DNA of 64,000 bases from Anaeromyxobacter diazotrophicus (GCF_013340205.1 NZ_BJTG01000004.1:481167-545166); one strand, 5' to 3'. Positions 25,239-34,548 are shown, numbered from the stretch's first letter. Notes: a model not told the origin generated them from the sequence alone. A program made the numbers and translations.

Positions 25239-25529
25239 ATGATCCGCATGCTTACCGTCGCTCTCGCCGTCAGCCTCTTCGCCGCGCCGGTGCTCGCCGC
25301 CGAGCCGCCGAAGGAGCCCATCACCCTGAAGTCGGCCAAGCAGGGCGACATCACCTTCAAGCACGAGCAGCACAAGGCCGTGAAGTGCGAGGAGTGCCAC
25401 GGCGCCGGCGAGCCGGGCAAGATGGCGATGGACATGAAGAAGGGCCACGCCGTGTGCCAGGCCTGCCACAAGAAGCAGGAGAACAAGGCGCTCGGGAAGT
25501 GCGACACCTGCCACAAGAAGGCGAAGTAA
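25239..25529 (+). CDS. Small triheme cytochrome c7 (periplasmic)
   Basis: 96 residues from MIRMLTVALA; GAGGGG lies upstream and the chosen start places a cleavable signal peptide (about 1-20, ending PVLAAEPP) at the N-terminus. Three haem-binding CxxCH motifs are present: CEECH, CQACH and CDTCH, with extra histidines (FKHEQH, KGHAVC) as distal ligands. Length and lysine-rich composition match the cytochrome c7 / PpcA family of Geobacter and Anaeromyxobacter, periplasmic shuttles carrying electrons toward metal or other terminal reductases. It is monocistronic, with its own promoter and terminator. This gene is one of the best indications of the host lineage. Confidence 0.95.
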   Translation: MIRMLTVALAVSLFAAPVLAAEPPKEPITLKSAKQGDITFKHEQHKAVKCEECHGAGEPGKMAMDMKKGHAVCQACHKKQENKALGKCDTCHKKAK

Positions 25530-25554
25530 GACCTTTCGGCAGCCGAGCAGCTAC

Positions 25555-25590
25555 GGGGGGCTGGCCTGCGGGCCGGCCCCCTTCGCTTTA
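25555..25590 (+). terminator. Terminator after cytochrome c7
   Basis: GGGGGCTGGCC pairs with GGCCGGCCCCC (one G-U wobble) around a short loop, followed by TTCGCTTTAT. It lies 26 bases after the stop, just before the GTG of the downstream sensor kinase, so that kinase probably has its own promoter or depends on read-through. Confidence 0.7.
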
Positions 25591-25600
25591 TAGGCGGGGC

Positions 25601-27421
25601 GTGAGCCCGCTGGCCGAGGCCCTCCGCAACCGCCGCAACGAGATCGTCCGCAGGTGGGCCGAGCGCGTCCGGGAGCGCCTCGGCGAGGCGGGCCCCGCCC
25701 CCGCCCTCCTCGACTCGCTCCCGCAGTACGTCGACGCGCTGGCGGCGGCGCTGGAGGCGCGCGGGGGACCGGACGCGGGGGAGGCGGCGCGCATCGCCGC
25801 GGAGCACGGCGCGCAGCGGAGCGTGCTCGGGATCGAGGTGGATCAGCTCGTCCTGGAGTACCGCCTCCTCCGCCAGGTGGTGGTGGAGGTGGCCCGCGAG
25901 AGCACCGGGGTCGGCGCCGACGACGTGCTGGCGCTCTCCGACCTCCTCATCGAGGGCGCCGCCTCGGCGTTGCGCGCCTGGAGCGAGGAGCGGCAGGCCG
26001 TCCTGCGCCGCGCCTCCACGCTGCTCGACCTCGGCGACGCCTTCTTCGAGCTCGATCGCGACTGGCGCTTCGTCCGCGTCAACTCGAACCAGGAGCGGCT
26101 CTCCGGGAAAAAGCGCGGCGAGACGCTCGGGCGGAACTTCTGGGAGATCTGGCCCGACCTCACCCGCGCCGGGAACCCGTACTGGGAGGAGTACCACCGC
26201 GTCATGGACGAGCGCGTCCCGCGCGAGTTCGACGCCTACTACGCGCCGCTCGACCTGTGGGCGGCGGTCACCGCTTATCCGATCGAAGGCGGGGGGATCG
26301 CAGTCTTCTTCCGGGACGCGAGCCCCCGCAAGCGCGCCGAGCGCCGCCTGGCCGAGGCGCTGGCCGTCCTGGAGGGGATCTTCGCCAGCGCGCCCGTCGG
26401 GCTCGCGCTCGTGGACCGCGAGCTGCGCTACGTCCGCATGAACGACGCCCTGGCCGCGCTCCGCGGCGTGCGCCCCGAGGACGTGGTGGGGAGGACGCTG
26501 CGGGAGGTCTTCCCGGCGCTCGCGGCCGTGCTCGAGCCGCGCTACCGGCAGGTGCTCGCGACGGGCGAGCCGGTGCTCGACGTCGAGTTCTCGTCACCCA
26601 TGACCTCCGGTCCGGGCTGGCACCTCGGCAGCTGGTTCCCGATCCGCGACGCCGCGGGGGAGGTCTTCCTGGTGGGCGCGGTGGTGGTGGACATCACCCG
26701 CCGCAAGCACGACGAGGAGGAGCTCCGCCGCGCGCGGGAGTTCGAGCAGCAGCTCATCGGGATCGCCTCACACGACCTCCGGAACCCGCTCGGCGCCGTC
26801 CTGTTCGGCGCGAGCACGCTCCTCTCCAAGGAGGACCTGCCCGACCGGCACCTGCGGGCGGTGGCACGCATCCGCAGCGCGGCCGAGCGGGCCACCCGGC
26901 TCATCCACGACCTGCTCGACCTCACCCGCGCCCGCCTCACCGGCAGCCTGCCCGTCCAGCCGCGCCCGGTCGATCTGGGCACGGTGGTCGAGGGCGTGGT
27001 GGACGAGCTGCACGGGGCGAGCGGCGACCGGGCCATCGAGGTCCAGCGGCGCGGCTCGCTGGAGGGCACCTGGGATCCCGACCGGCTGGCGCAGCTCGCC
27101 TCGAACCTGCTCGCGAACGCCCTCAAGTACGGGCGCCCGGACCGGCCGGTGCGGGTCGAGCTCGACGGCAGCGCTCCGGACGCCGTCACCCTGCGCGTCC
27201 GGAACGAGGGCGATCCCATCTCCCCCGAGCTGCTCGGCCGGCTCTTCCAGCCCTGGGAGCGCGCCGGGCAGCAGGCCGGCACCGCGCAGGGCGTGGGGCT
27301 CGGCCTCTTCATCGTGGAGCGCATCGCCGCCGCGCACGGCGGCTCGGCCCGCGCCACCTCGACCGCGGAGGACGGCACGGCGTTCGAGGTGCGGCTCCCG
27401 CGCCACGCGTCCGGCGGGTAG
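25601..27421 (+). CDS. PAS-domain sensor histidine kinase with RsbRD-type N-terminus
   Basis: 606 residues from the GTG at 25601. Residues 1-140 resemble the RsbRD/N-terminal helical sensor domain (LRNRRNEIVRRWAERVRERL). Two PAS domains follow: one around FELDRDWRFVRVNSNQERLS, one around LALVDRELRYVRMNDALAAL. The phospho-acceptor box IASHDLRNPLGAVLFG has His near residue 391; the ATPase domain has LASNLLANALKYG (N box) and GVGLGLFIVERIAAAHGG (G2 box). No membrane segment is seen, so it should sense a cytoplasmic signal, perhaps redox or a small ligand. No response regulator is adjacent, so it is an orphan kinase. Confidence 0.94.
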   Translation: MSPLAEALRNRRNEIVRRWAERVRERLGEAGPAPALLDSLPQYVDALAAALEARGGPDAGEAARIAAEHGAQRSVLGIEVDQLVLEYRLLRQVVVEVARESTGVGADDVLALSDLLIEGAASALRAWSEERQAVLRRASTLLDLGDAFFELDRDWRFVRVNSNQERLSGKKRGETLGRNFWEIWPDLTRAGNPYWEEYHRVMDERVPREFDAYYAPLDLWAAVTAYPIEGGGIAVFFRDASPRKRAERRLAEALAVLEGIFASAPVGLALVDRELRYVRMNDALAALRGVRPEDVVGRTLREVFPALAAVLEPRYRQVLATGEPVLDVEFSSPMTSGPGWHLGSWFPIRDAAGEVFLVGAVVVDITRRKHDEEELRRAREFEQQLIGIASHDLRNPLGAVLFGASTLLSKEDLPDRHLRAVARIRSAAERATRLIHDLLDLTRARLTGSLPVQPRPVDLGTVVEGVVDELHGASGDRAIEVQRRGSLEGTWDPDRLAQLASNLLANALKYGRPDRPVRVELDGSAPDAVTLRVRNEGDPISPELLGRLFQPWERAGQQAGTAQGVGLGLFIVERIAAAHGGSARATSTAEDGTAFEVRLPRHASGG

Positions 27422-27436
27422 CGCCGGCGCGCCGCC

Positions 27437-30091
27437 TCACGCCAGGCGCTGCTTCCAGCCGGCGAGGAGGTTCAGCGCCTCGAGCGGCCGCAGCCCGTCG
27501 AGGTCGAGGGCCAGGAGCTCGTCCTTGAGGGCGGCGAGCGCGGGGTCGGAGCCGGCGAAGAGCGCCAGCTGGCCCGGGGGCGAAGGCGCCGGGCGGCGGC
27601 CGCGGGCGAGCGCGGCGCGGCCGCGCTCGTCGACCTCCATCGACTCCAGGTTCTTCAGGATCTCGCGGGCGCGGGCGAGCACCTCGGCCGGCAGCCCGGC
27701 CAGCTTCGCCACCTCGATGCCGTAGCTGCGCGAGGCGCCCCCCTCGACGAGCCGGCGCAGGAACACCACCTGCTCGCCCACCTCGCGCACGGCGACGGTG
27801 AGGTTGCGCACCCGCGGCCGCTCGCGCGCCAGGTCCTGCAGCTCGTGGTAGTGCGTCGCGAAGAGGGTCCGGCAGCCGGTCCGGTCGTGCAGGTGCTCGG
27901 CCACCGCCCAGGCGATCGACACCCCGTCGAAGGTGCTGGTGCCGCGGCCGATCTCGTCGAGCACCACCAGCGAGCGGCGGGTGGCGTTGTGGAGGATGGC
28001 GGCGGTCTCGGTCATCTCGACCATGAACGTCGAGCGGCCGCGCGCCAGGTCGTCGGAGGCGCCGACGCGGGTGAAGATGCGGTCGACGAGCCCCACCCGC
28101 GCCCGCCTGGCGGGGACGAAGCTGCCCATCTGCGCGAGCAGCGCGATGAGCGCCGTCTGGCGCAGGACGGTGCTCTTGCCGGCCATGTTGGGGCCGGTGA
28201 TGACGAGGAGCTGCGGCGCGTCCTCGCCCTCCCCGCTCGACGCGGTCAGGACGCCGTTCGGCACGAAGCCGCCCGAGTCGGCGGGCAGCATCGCCTCCAC
28301 CACCGGGTGCCGCCCGTCCTCGATGTCGAGCCGCTCGGAGCGGTCCACCTCCGGCCGCACGTACCCGCGCTCGGCCGCCACCCGCGCCAGCGCGAGCAGC
28401 GCGTCGGCGGTCGCCACCGCGCCGGCGGCGGTGCGCAGGCGGCGCCCCTCCTCCACCACCCGGGCCCGGAGCGCCTCGAACAGCCGCTCCTCCAGGGCGG
28501 CGCGGCGCTCCTCGGCGCCCAGCACCTGCTCCTCGTACTCCTTGAGCGCCGGGGTGACGAAGCGCTCGCCGCCGACGGTGGTCTGGCGCCGCTCGTAGTC
28601 GGGCGGCACGAGGTGGAGGTTCGGCTTCGTGACCTCGAGGTAGTACCCGAACACCCGGTTGTACCGGACCTTGAGCGAGCCGATGCCGGTGCGCGCCCGC
28701 TCCGCCGCCTCGAGCCGCGCGATGTAGCCCTTCCCGTCCTCCACCAGGGCCACCAGCCGGTCGAGCTCCTCCGAGTGGCCGCGCCGGATGAGCCCGCCCT
28801 CCTTCAGGGTCGGCGGGGGCTCCTCGGCCACCGCGCGGTCGAGCAGCGCGGCCAGCGCCTCGAGGCCGCGCAGCCCCGCCCCGCAGGCGGCGAGGAGCGC
28901 GGCGCGGGGCCGCCCGGCGTCGGCGCCCTCGAGCAGGTCGGCCAGGCGCGGGAGCGCGACGAGCGCGGTCGCGAGCGCGCGCAGGTCGCGGGCGTTCCCC
29001 TGCCGCAGCGCGAGGCGCGACAGGAGCCGCTCGAGGTCGGCCACCGGCCGGAGCGCCTCGGCGAGATCCTCGCGCAGCAGCGCCCCGCCCACCAGCTCCT
29101 CCACCGCGTCGAGCCGCGCGCCGATGGCGGCCGGGTCGAGGAGCGGCCAGCGCAGCCACTCGGCGAGCCGGCGGCCGCCGAGCGCGGTCACGCTCCGGTC
29201 GAGGACGCCGAGCAGCGAGCCCTTGCGCTTGCCGCCCGCGAGCGTGCGCTCGAGCTCGAGGTTCTGGCGCGTCGCCTCGTCGAGGAGCAGCGCCTCGTCG
29301 GTGGCGAGCCGCGAGAGCCGGTCGACGTGGGCCGGCGCCGCGCACTGGGTGTCCTCGAGGTAGGCGAGCGCGGCGGCCGCGGCGGCCTGGCCCAGCGCGA
29401 GGTCGCCCACGCCGAAGCCGTCGAGCCCCGCCACGCCGAGGTGGCGCCGCAGCCGCTCGCCGGCGCGCGCGAAGTCGGCCGGCTCCCGCTCGGCCAGCGG
29501 CGCCCCCACCGCGGCGGCCAGCGCCGCCCCCCGCGCGCCCGCGGCGGCGTCGCGGGCGAGCAGCAGCTCGCGGACCCCGGCGCGGCGCAGCTCGTCGGCG
29601 AGCCGCGCGTCGGACGCGACCTCGCCCAGCTTGAGCTCGCCGGTCGAGGCGTCGAGGAGCGCGAGCCCGCCCCCGCCGCCCTCCGCGAGCGCCACCGCGC
29701 CGACGTAGGCCGCCTCGCGGGGATCGAGCACCTGGTCGTCGAGGACCATGCCGGGGGTGACGACGCGGGTCACCTCGCGCTTCACGAGCGCCGACTTCCC
29801 GGGCTCCTCCACCTGGTCGCAGATGGCGACCTTGAAGCCGCGCTCGAGCAGCTTCGCCACGTACCCCCGCGCCGCGTGGTGCGGCACGCCGCACATCGGG
29901 ACCTTGTCCTCGCCCTTCGAGCGCGCGGTGAGCGTGATCTGGAGCGCCTCCGACGCCTGGACCGCGTCGTCGAAGAAGAGCTCGTAGAAGTCGCCCAGCC
30001 GGAAGAAGAGGAGCGCATCCGGGTACCTCGCCTTCGTCTCGAGGTACTGCCGCATCATCGGCGTGGCAGCCTGGGCGATCTCGGGCGGCAT
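27437..30091 (-). CDS. mutS: DNA mismatch repair protein MutS
   Basis: 884 residues from MPPEIAQAAT; a longer open frame runs far upstream but has no coding character. The mismatch-reading F-Y-E is at residues 35-37 (GDFYELFF). The connector, lever and clamp regions follow. The ATPase holds GPNMAGKST (near 632), TFMVEMTET, VVLDEIGRGTSTFDG and FATHYHEL. The helix-turn-helix dimerisation end is ARAREILKNLESMEVDERG, then a short loop and a C-terminal segment (GQLALFAG) typical of beta-clamp/tetramer contacts. All catalytic residues are intact. mutL is about 20 kb away in the same orientation. Confidence 0.97.
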   Translation of the reverse strand: MPPEIAQAATPMMRQYLETKARYPDALLFFRLGDFYELFFDDAVQASEALQITLTARSKGEDKVPMCGVPHHAARGYVAKLLERGFKVAICDQVEEPGKSALVKREVTRVVTPGMVLDDQVLDPREAAYVGAVALAEGGGGGLALLDASTGELKLGEVASDARLADELRRAGVRELLLARDAAAGARGAALAAAVGAPLAEREPADFARAGERLRRHLGVAGLDGFGVGDLALGQAAAAAALAYLEDTQCAAPAHVDRLSRLATDEALLLDEATRQNLELERTLAGGKRKGSLLGVLDRSVTALGGRRLAEWLRWPLLDPAAIGARLDAVEELVGGALLREDLAEALRPVADLERLLSRLALRQGNARDLRALATALVALPRLADLLEGADAGRPRAALLAACGAGLRGLEALAALLDRAVAEEPPPTLKEGGLIRRGHSEELDRLVALVEDGKGYIARLEAAERARTGIGSLKVRYNRVFGYYLEVTKPNLHLVPPDYERRQTTVGGERFVTPALKEYEEQVLGAEERRAALEERLFEALRARVVEEGRRLRTAAGAVATADALLALARVAAERGYVRPEVDRSERLDIEDGRHPVVEAMLPADSGGFVPNGVLTASSGEGEDAPQLLVITGPNMAGKSTVLRQTALIALLAQMGSFVPARRARVGLVDRIFTRVGASDDLARGRSTFMVEMTETAAILHNATRRSLVVLDEIGRGTSTFDGVSIAWAVAEHLHDRTGCRTLFATHYHELQDLARERPRVRNLTVAVREVGEQVVFLRRLVEGGASRSYGIEVAKLAGLPAEVLARAREILKNLESMEVDERGRAALARGRRPAPSPPGQLALFAGSDPALAALKDELLALDLDGLRPLEALNLLAGWKQRLA

Positions 30092-30147
30092 CGGCGGGCG
30101 CGAGCTTACCGGCGCGGTCTGACGCGCGCGGGGCCGCCAGCCCTTCC

Positions 30148-30768
30148 CTACGCCGTCCAGCGCAGCTGGGTCCAGTCGGTCGCGATGGCGTCCGCGACCG
30201 TGGGGCGGGGGTTCGCCTCCGCCACCGGACCGCCGCGCCAGGAGTTCGTCGCGCCGAGGCGCCCCGCCGCGACGGCGGGCTGGCGCGCGTGCGCCGGGTC
30301 CGCGATGAGCGGGATCCCGCGCCGCGCGGCCGGGCCGAGATAGCGCTCGATGGCGGCGTCGACGTCGCGGGCGCTCGCCAGCACCGCCCGGACCTGGAGC
30401 TCGCTCGCGAACGCCACCTCGTCGAGGACCGTCAGGTCCTGGGGCGCCGCGGTGGCCACGATGAGCGGCCCGCGGCGCGACTCGGCGGCGACGTCGATGG
30501 GGAACACCTTCCGCGCGCGGATGAGCCGCTCCGGCACGAGCGCCACGATCTCGGGCGGCACGTACAGGTGCGACAGGTCGCGGTACGGCACGCCGAGCTG
30601 CCGCGCCGCCTCGGTGAGCGCCGCCTGCTCGGTGAGGTACCCCAGCGCGATGAGCGCCTCCACCACGGTCCCGCCGGCGCGGCGCTGGTGCGCCTGCGCC
30701 CGCTGCACCTGCCACGGCTGAAGGTGCCCGGTGCGGAGGAGGACGAGTTCGGTGGGTTCGCGCGTCAT
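30148..30768 (-). CDS. MshEN-domain (GspE/PilB N-terminal-like) protein
   Basis: 206 residues. The segment GGTVVEALIALGYLTEQAALTE then AARQLGVPYRDLSHLYVPPE, together with ALVPERLIRARKVFPIDVA and PLIVATAAPQDLTVLDEVAF, is the N-terminal domain of GspE/PilB-type ATPases. In MshE this domain binds c-di-GMP. No ATPase domain follows. Residues 150-206 are poorly conserved. Stand-alone MshEN proteins are common in myxobacteria and are candidate c-di-GMP receptors or response modules. Whether this one keeps the ligand-binding residues cannot be decided by eye. Confidence 0.8.
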   Translation of the reverse strand: MTREPTELVLLRTGHLQPWQVQRAQAHQRRAGGTVVEALIALGYLTEQAALTEAARQLGVPYRDLSHLYVPPEIVALVPERLIRARKVFPIDVAAESRRGPLIVATAAPQDLTVLDEVAFASELQVRAVLASARDVDAAIERYLGPAARRGIPLIADPAHARQPAVAAGRLGATNSWRGGPVAEANPRPTVADAIATDWTQLRWTA

Positions 30769-31072
30769 GACGGTGAGCTCCGGAGGCGTTTCGACGTACC
30801 GAGCGAGCCCCCTTTGCGAGCGCCGTGCCGGGCCGCGGCCGGTCGCGAGCGGCCCCGGGATCGCCTGGATCTTCGCTGGCCCACGGCGATGCCGCCCGGG
30901 CGAGCCGCCGAGAGATCCGCCTCTTCCCGGTCAGGGGTCGCCAGCGCCCCGGGGTGGGTCCTGCGCGCTCGCGCCCTGGGTCGCTCGCCTGAGGTACGTC
31001 GCCTCGTTCACCCTCTTTGGGGGGGCTTTCTCCTGACGGGTCCTCCGGAGGGGCACGTGCTAGGTTCCGCCC
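30769..31072. other. Intergenic region without gene (304 bases)
   Basis: The space between the leftward MshEN gene and the rightward UbiB-type gene. It holds no plausible ORF and no strong dyad or promoter. A short ORF at 30731-31036 is rejected on composition. It may hold divergent promoters that I cannot resolve in this GC-rich background. Confidence 0.5.
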
Positions 31073-32803
31073 GTGCTCAAGGAGGCCTTCCAGGATCTGA
31101 ACCGGCTCGGGCAGATCGCCGCCGTCGCGGCGCGCCACGGGTTCGGCGCCTACCTCGACCAGACGCGGCTCGGCGAGCTGCTCGGGAGCCGCGGGGCGGC
31201 CGAGGTGCGCCAGGCGGCGGCCGGGGCCGAGCCGGCCGGGCCGGAGCCGGACCGGCGCACGGCGCAGCGCTTCCGCCAGCTGCTCGTCGACCTCGGGCCC
31301 ACCTTCATCAAGCTCGGCCAGCTCCTCTCCTCCCGCCCCGACATCCTCCCGTCGCACTGGGTGGAGGAGCTGTCGGAGCTGCAGGACGCGGTGCCGCCCT
31401 TCCCCATCGCCGAGGTGCGCGCCGAGATCGCGCGCGGCCTCGGCCGCCCGGTCGAGAGCTGCTTCGCCGAGCTGGAGGAGGCGCCGGTCGCGACGGCCTC
31501 CATCGCCCAGGTGCACCGCGCCCGCACGCACTCCGGCGAGCGCGTGGCGGTGAAGGTGCAGCGGCCGCGCATCCGGCAGCGCATCGACTCCGACCTGTCC
31601 CTGCTCTACCAGCTCGCGCGGCTGGTCGAGGCGGTGGTGGAGGAGACCGGCGTCTACACGCCGACCGGCATCGTCGAGGAGTTCGAGCGCGCCATCCACG
31701 AGGAGCTCGACTTCGGCAACGAGGCGCAGAACGCCCGCGCCATGGCCGAGACCTCGCGCGACCGCCCCTTCCTGCTCATCCCGCGCGTCTACGACGACCT
31801 CTCCTGCGAGACGGTCCTCACCCTCGAGTACGTGGACGGGGTGAAGGTCTCGGAGATCACCGCCGCCGGGGGCTACGACCTCGAGCAGGTGGCGCGCAAC
31901 ATCATCGAGGCAGCCTTCCGGCAGCTCTTCGAGGACGGCCTCTTCCACGGCGATCCGCACCCGGGCAACGTGCTCGTCCTCCCCGGCAACCGCGTCGCGC
32001 TGCTGGACTTCGGCCTGGTGGGGCGGCTCTCCCGCCGGATGCAGGAGGCGCTCGTCACGCTCATCATGGCGACGGCGCTGCGCGACCCGGAGACGGTGGC
32101 GCGGGTCCTGAACCGCATCGGCGTGGCCGAGGAGCACACGCCCATCACCGCCTTCCGCGCCGACATCCAGGCCATCTTCGACCGGTACCTCGGGCTCAAG
32201 CTCGAGGACATCCACACCTCGACCTTGGCCCGCGACCTGCTCGACCTGGCCGTGAAGCACCGCATCCGCGTCCCGAAGGAGTGGGCGGTCCTGTCGAAGG
32301 CCTCGGTGACCCTGGAGGGGATCGTCCGCGGCCTCTACCCCAAGCTCGACATCCTGGAGGTGGGGCTGCCGTACGCGAAGGAGCTGCTCTTCTCGCGCTT
32401 CAACCCGAGCGACGCCTCCGGGACGATGATGAAGTCGTTCCTCAAGCTGCAGACGCTGGCCGAGGACGTCCCGGCCCAGCTGCAGCAGATCCTGGTCGAC
32501 CTCGAGTCCGGCAAGTTCCGCGTCAACGTCCGCTCGCCCGAGCTCGACCGCATCGCGACCAACGTCCGCATGCTCGGCCTCACCCTCTTCCTCGGCCTGG
32601 TGGCGAGCGGGCTCACCCTGGGCGGGCTGGTGGTCTTCGCGCGCGACTTCGCGGGCTGGCGCTTCCTGCCCTTCCTGGGCGCCGCGGCGCTGGCGGTGGC
32701 GGGCACGCTCTTCGGGGTCGGCCTCGCGCTGTACCTGCTGAGCGGGCCGCGGAAGAAGATCAGGCTCCGGCGCTTCCTGCGCGGCGGCGACCCGCCGGCC
32801 TGA
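31073..32803 (+). CDS. ABC1/UbiB-family atypical protein kinase
   Basis: 576 residues, GTG start. Signature elements: LGPTFIKLGQLLSSRPDILP (KxGQ motif near 80-95), ATASIAQVHRARTHSGERVA with the catalytic Lys in VAVKVQRP, EELDFGNEAQNA (ExD motif) and FHGDPHPGNVLVL with LLDFGLVG. The C-terminus carries two membrane helices (GLTLFLGLVASGLTLGGLVV; a second at about 535-555). These are the marks of UbiB/ADCK proteins required for ubiquinone or other isoprenoid-quinone synthesis and lipid homeostasis. No quinone-synthesis genes are near, so the exact role remains open. It is separated from the next leftward gene by 47 bases. Confidence 0.93.
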   Translation: MLKEAFQDLNRLGQIAAVAARHGFGAYLDQTRLGELLGSRGAAEVRQAAAGAEPAGPEPDRRTAQRFRQLLVDLGPTFIKLGQLLSSRPDILPSHWVEELSELQDAVPPFPIAEVRAEIARGLGRPVESCFAELEEAPVATASIAQVHRARTHSGERVAVKVQRPRIRQRIDSDLSLLYQLARLVEAVVEETGVYTPTGIVEEFERAIHEELDFGNEAQNARAMAETSRDRPFLLIPRVYDDLSCETVLTLEYVDGVKVSEITAAGGYDLEQVARNIIEAAFRQLFEDGLFHGDPHPGNVLVLPGNRVALLDFGLVGRLSRRMQEALVTLIMATALRDPETVARVLNRIGVAEEHTPITAFRADIQAIFDRYLGLKLEDIHTSTLARDLLDLAVKHRIRVPKEWAVLSKASVTLEGIVRGLYPKLDILEVGLPYAKELLFSRFNPSDASGTMMKSFLKLQTLAEDVPAQLQQILVDLESGKFRVNVRSPELDRIATNVRMLGLTLFLGLVASGLTLGGLVVFARDFAGWRFLPFLGAAALAVAGTLFGVGLALYLLSGPRKKIRLRRFLRGGDPPA

Positions 32804-32850
32804 CGGCGCGGCCTCCGCGCCCCCCCCAGCGCCGGCGCTCGCCGCGAGGG

Positions 32851-33756
32851 TCAGCGTTCGGCGCAGGCGAGCGCCGCCACCGTCCCGAGGCGCCACAGCT
32901 CGAACAGCGCCGCCAGCGAGGCGGCCAGCACCGTGGTCATGAGGCGCGGCCCGACCGCCAGCACCGCCGGCGCGCCCGCGGCGAGGCCGAGCGCGGCCGA
33001 CTCGAGAGCCTGGGCCGAGCCGAGCACCACCAGCGCCGCCAGGCCGAGCGTCATCCCGGCGAGCACGAACGCCGCGGGGCGGAGCGCCACCCGGCGCAGG
33101 CCCTCGAGGAGCGCCCGCGCCGGCCGGTCGCCGGTCAGGGCGGTGCGCGCCAGCGCGGCGTCGGCGGCGAGCGAGGCGAGCGGCGGCGCGGCGAGGGCCG
33201 ACGCGAGCGCGACGGCGCCGAGCCCGGCGCGCACCAGGGCGACGAGCGGCGGCGCGCGGTGCAGCGCCAGCACGAGCGCCGAGAGCGCCGCCGTCCAGAG
33301 GTAGAGCTGGGCCGCGAGCTCGAGGGCGAGCCCGAGCAGCGCCGTGCCGGCGAGCGGCGCGAAGCCCCAGGTGACGCCAGCGGCGAAGCGCGGCGCGGGC
33401 TCCCGCTCCCCGTGGAGCGCGCCGCCCAGGGTGGGGAGCGCGCCGGCGAGCCAGGCCACCCGCAGCGCCGCGGAGGCGAGCAGCCCCGCCAGGAAGAGCC
33501 CCGCCAGCAGGCAGAGCGACCTCGGCGCGGTCAGCGCCGCCAGCGCCCCCGCGACGACCTCGCCAGGCGCGCGCGCGCCGCCCGCCAGCCGCCCGGCCGC
33601 GCCGGCGCGGAGCAGCGCCAGCGCGAGGAGCGGCGCCGGCCAGCCCAGGGCCGAGCGCAGGAACCCGACCAGCAGCGCGGGCGCGACGAGCCAGGCGCTG
33701 CGGCCGGCCGCCCGCGCCCCCATCCCGAGCGCCTGCATCGTGCTGGGTTCCGCCAC
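32851..33756 (-). CDS. Uncharacterised multi-pass membrane protein
   Basis: 301 residues, extremely rich in Ala and Leu, with about six hydrophobic helices and no charged catalytic motif. I do not recognise the family. The architecture is compatible with a conserved myxobacterial integral membrane protein of unknown role. It lies convergent to the UbiB-type kinase and divergent from lexA (102 bases between starts), so its promoter could be influenced by the LexA operator. Confidence 0.65.
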   Translation of the reverse strand: MAEPSTMQALGMGARAAGRSAWLVAPALLVGFLRSALGWPAPLLALALLRAGAAGRLAGGARAPGEVVAGALAALTAPRSLCLLAGLFLAGLLASAALRVAWLAGALPTLGGALHGEREPAPRFAAGVTWGFAPLAGTALLGLALELAAQLYLWTAALSALVLALHRAPPLVALVRAGLGAVALASALAAPPLASLAADAALARTALTGDRPARALLEGLRRVALRPAAFVLAGMTLGLAALVVLGSAQALESAALGLAAGAPAVLAVGPRLMTTVLAASLAALFELWRLGTVAALACAER

Positions 33757-33804
33757 GGACGAACCCTACCGGCGGGCCCCCCACCGGGCAAGGAGGGCGA
33801 TTTC

Positions 33805-33841
33805 TTGCTCCTGAACGCTGGTTCCGTATACTGGCGTTCAG
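33805..33841 (+). promoter_or_regulatory. lexA promoter with autoregulatory LexA operator
   Basis: TTGCTC (33805-33810), 16 bases, TATACT (33827-33832, five of six consensus). Overlapping it are GAAC-GCTG-GTTC (33813-33824), the core GAAC-N4-GTTC spacing of LexA boxes in many bacteria, and a third half-site GCGTTCAG (33834-33841), which mirrors CTGAACGC (33811-33818). LexA binding here would block polymerase, giving classical SOS autoregulation. Confidence 0.7.
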
Positions 33842-33858
33842 CCACCCAGGAGACCGCC

Positions 33859-34548
33859 ATGGCGACGCAGCTCACCGACCGGCAGCTCGAGGTGCTCCGC
33901 TTCATCGCGACCGAGATCGAGGACAAGGGCTATCCGCCCACCATCCGCGAGATCGGCGAGGCGCTCGACATCGCCTCCACGAACGGCGTTAACGACCACC
34001 TCAAGGCGCTCGAGAAGAAGGGCTTCCTCCAGCGCGACCCGGTGAAGTCGCGCGCCCTCATCCCGACCTCCTCCGCGCGCGAGGCGCTCGGCGGGCGCCG
34101 CGAGGCGAACGTCGTCTCGCTCGCCCACCGGCGCGAGGCGAAGGCCGGCGGCCGGCTGGTGGAGATCCCCATCATCGGCCGCGTCGCGGCCGGCCTGCCC
34201 ATCCTGGCCCAGGAGCAGGTCGAGGATACGGTCCAGGTGGACAGCTTCTTCCTCGGGACGAGCAAGAAGGTCTACGGGCTGCGCGTCCAGGGCGACTCGA
34301 TGATCGGCGACGGGATCCTCTCCGGCGACTACATCTTCGTGAAGAAGCAGCTCCAGGCCGACGACGGGGACATCGTGGTCGCCCTCATCGACGACGAGGC
34401 CACGGTGAAGCGCATCTACCACGAGGGCGATCGGGTCCGGTTCCAGCCTTCGAACCCCCGCATGGCCCCCATCTACGTCCGCCGCGAGGACTTCCGGAGC
34501 ACGATGATCCTGGGCGTGGTGGTGGGCGTGTACCGGAAGATGCAGTGA
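33859..34548 (+). CDS. lexA: SOS repressor LexA
   Basis: 229 residues from MATQLTDRQL; longer frames come from a spurious extension. The winged HTH includes YPPTIREIGEALDIAS then TNGVNDHLKALEKKGFL. The autocleavage bond is A111-G112 (GRVAAGLP); the catalytic dyad is S147 (GDSMIGDG) and K184 (EATVKRIY), all present. RecA-stimulated self-cleavage would derepress SOS genes. The recognition helix is close to that of other myxobacterial LexA proteins, fitting the GTTC-type half-sites in its own promoter. It lies divergent from a membrane protein gene, and no recA is in this window. Confidence 0.97.
   Translation: MATQLTDRQLEVLRFIATEIEDKGYPPTIREIGEALDIASTNGVNDHLKALEKKGFLQRDPVKSRALIPTSSAREALGGRREANVVSLAHRREAKAGGRLVEIPIIGRVAAGLPILAQEQVEDTVQVDSFFLGTSKKVYGLRVQGDSMIGDGILSGDYIFVKKQLQADDGDIVVALIDDEATVKRIYHEGDRVRFQPSNPRMAPIYVRREDFRSTMILGVVVGVYRKMQ

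Noticed and set aside
30731..31036. 101-codon plus-strand ORF before the UbiB-type gene
   Set aside because: The composition is unlike neighbouring genes, there is no ribosome site, and it overlaps the start of the MshEN gene.
30092..33784. N-terminal extension of mutS by more than 1200 codons
   Set aside because: MutS begins normally at 30091; the upstream frame overlaps the MshEN, UbiB-type and membrane protein genes on other frames.
30289..33858. Long extension upstream of lexA on the plus strand
   Set aside because: It crosses the UbiB-type kinase in another frame and the lexA promoter; the real start MATQLTD follows a promoter and operator.
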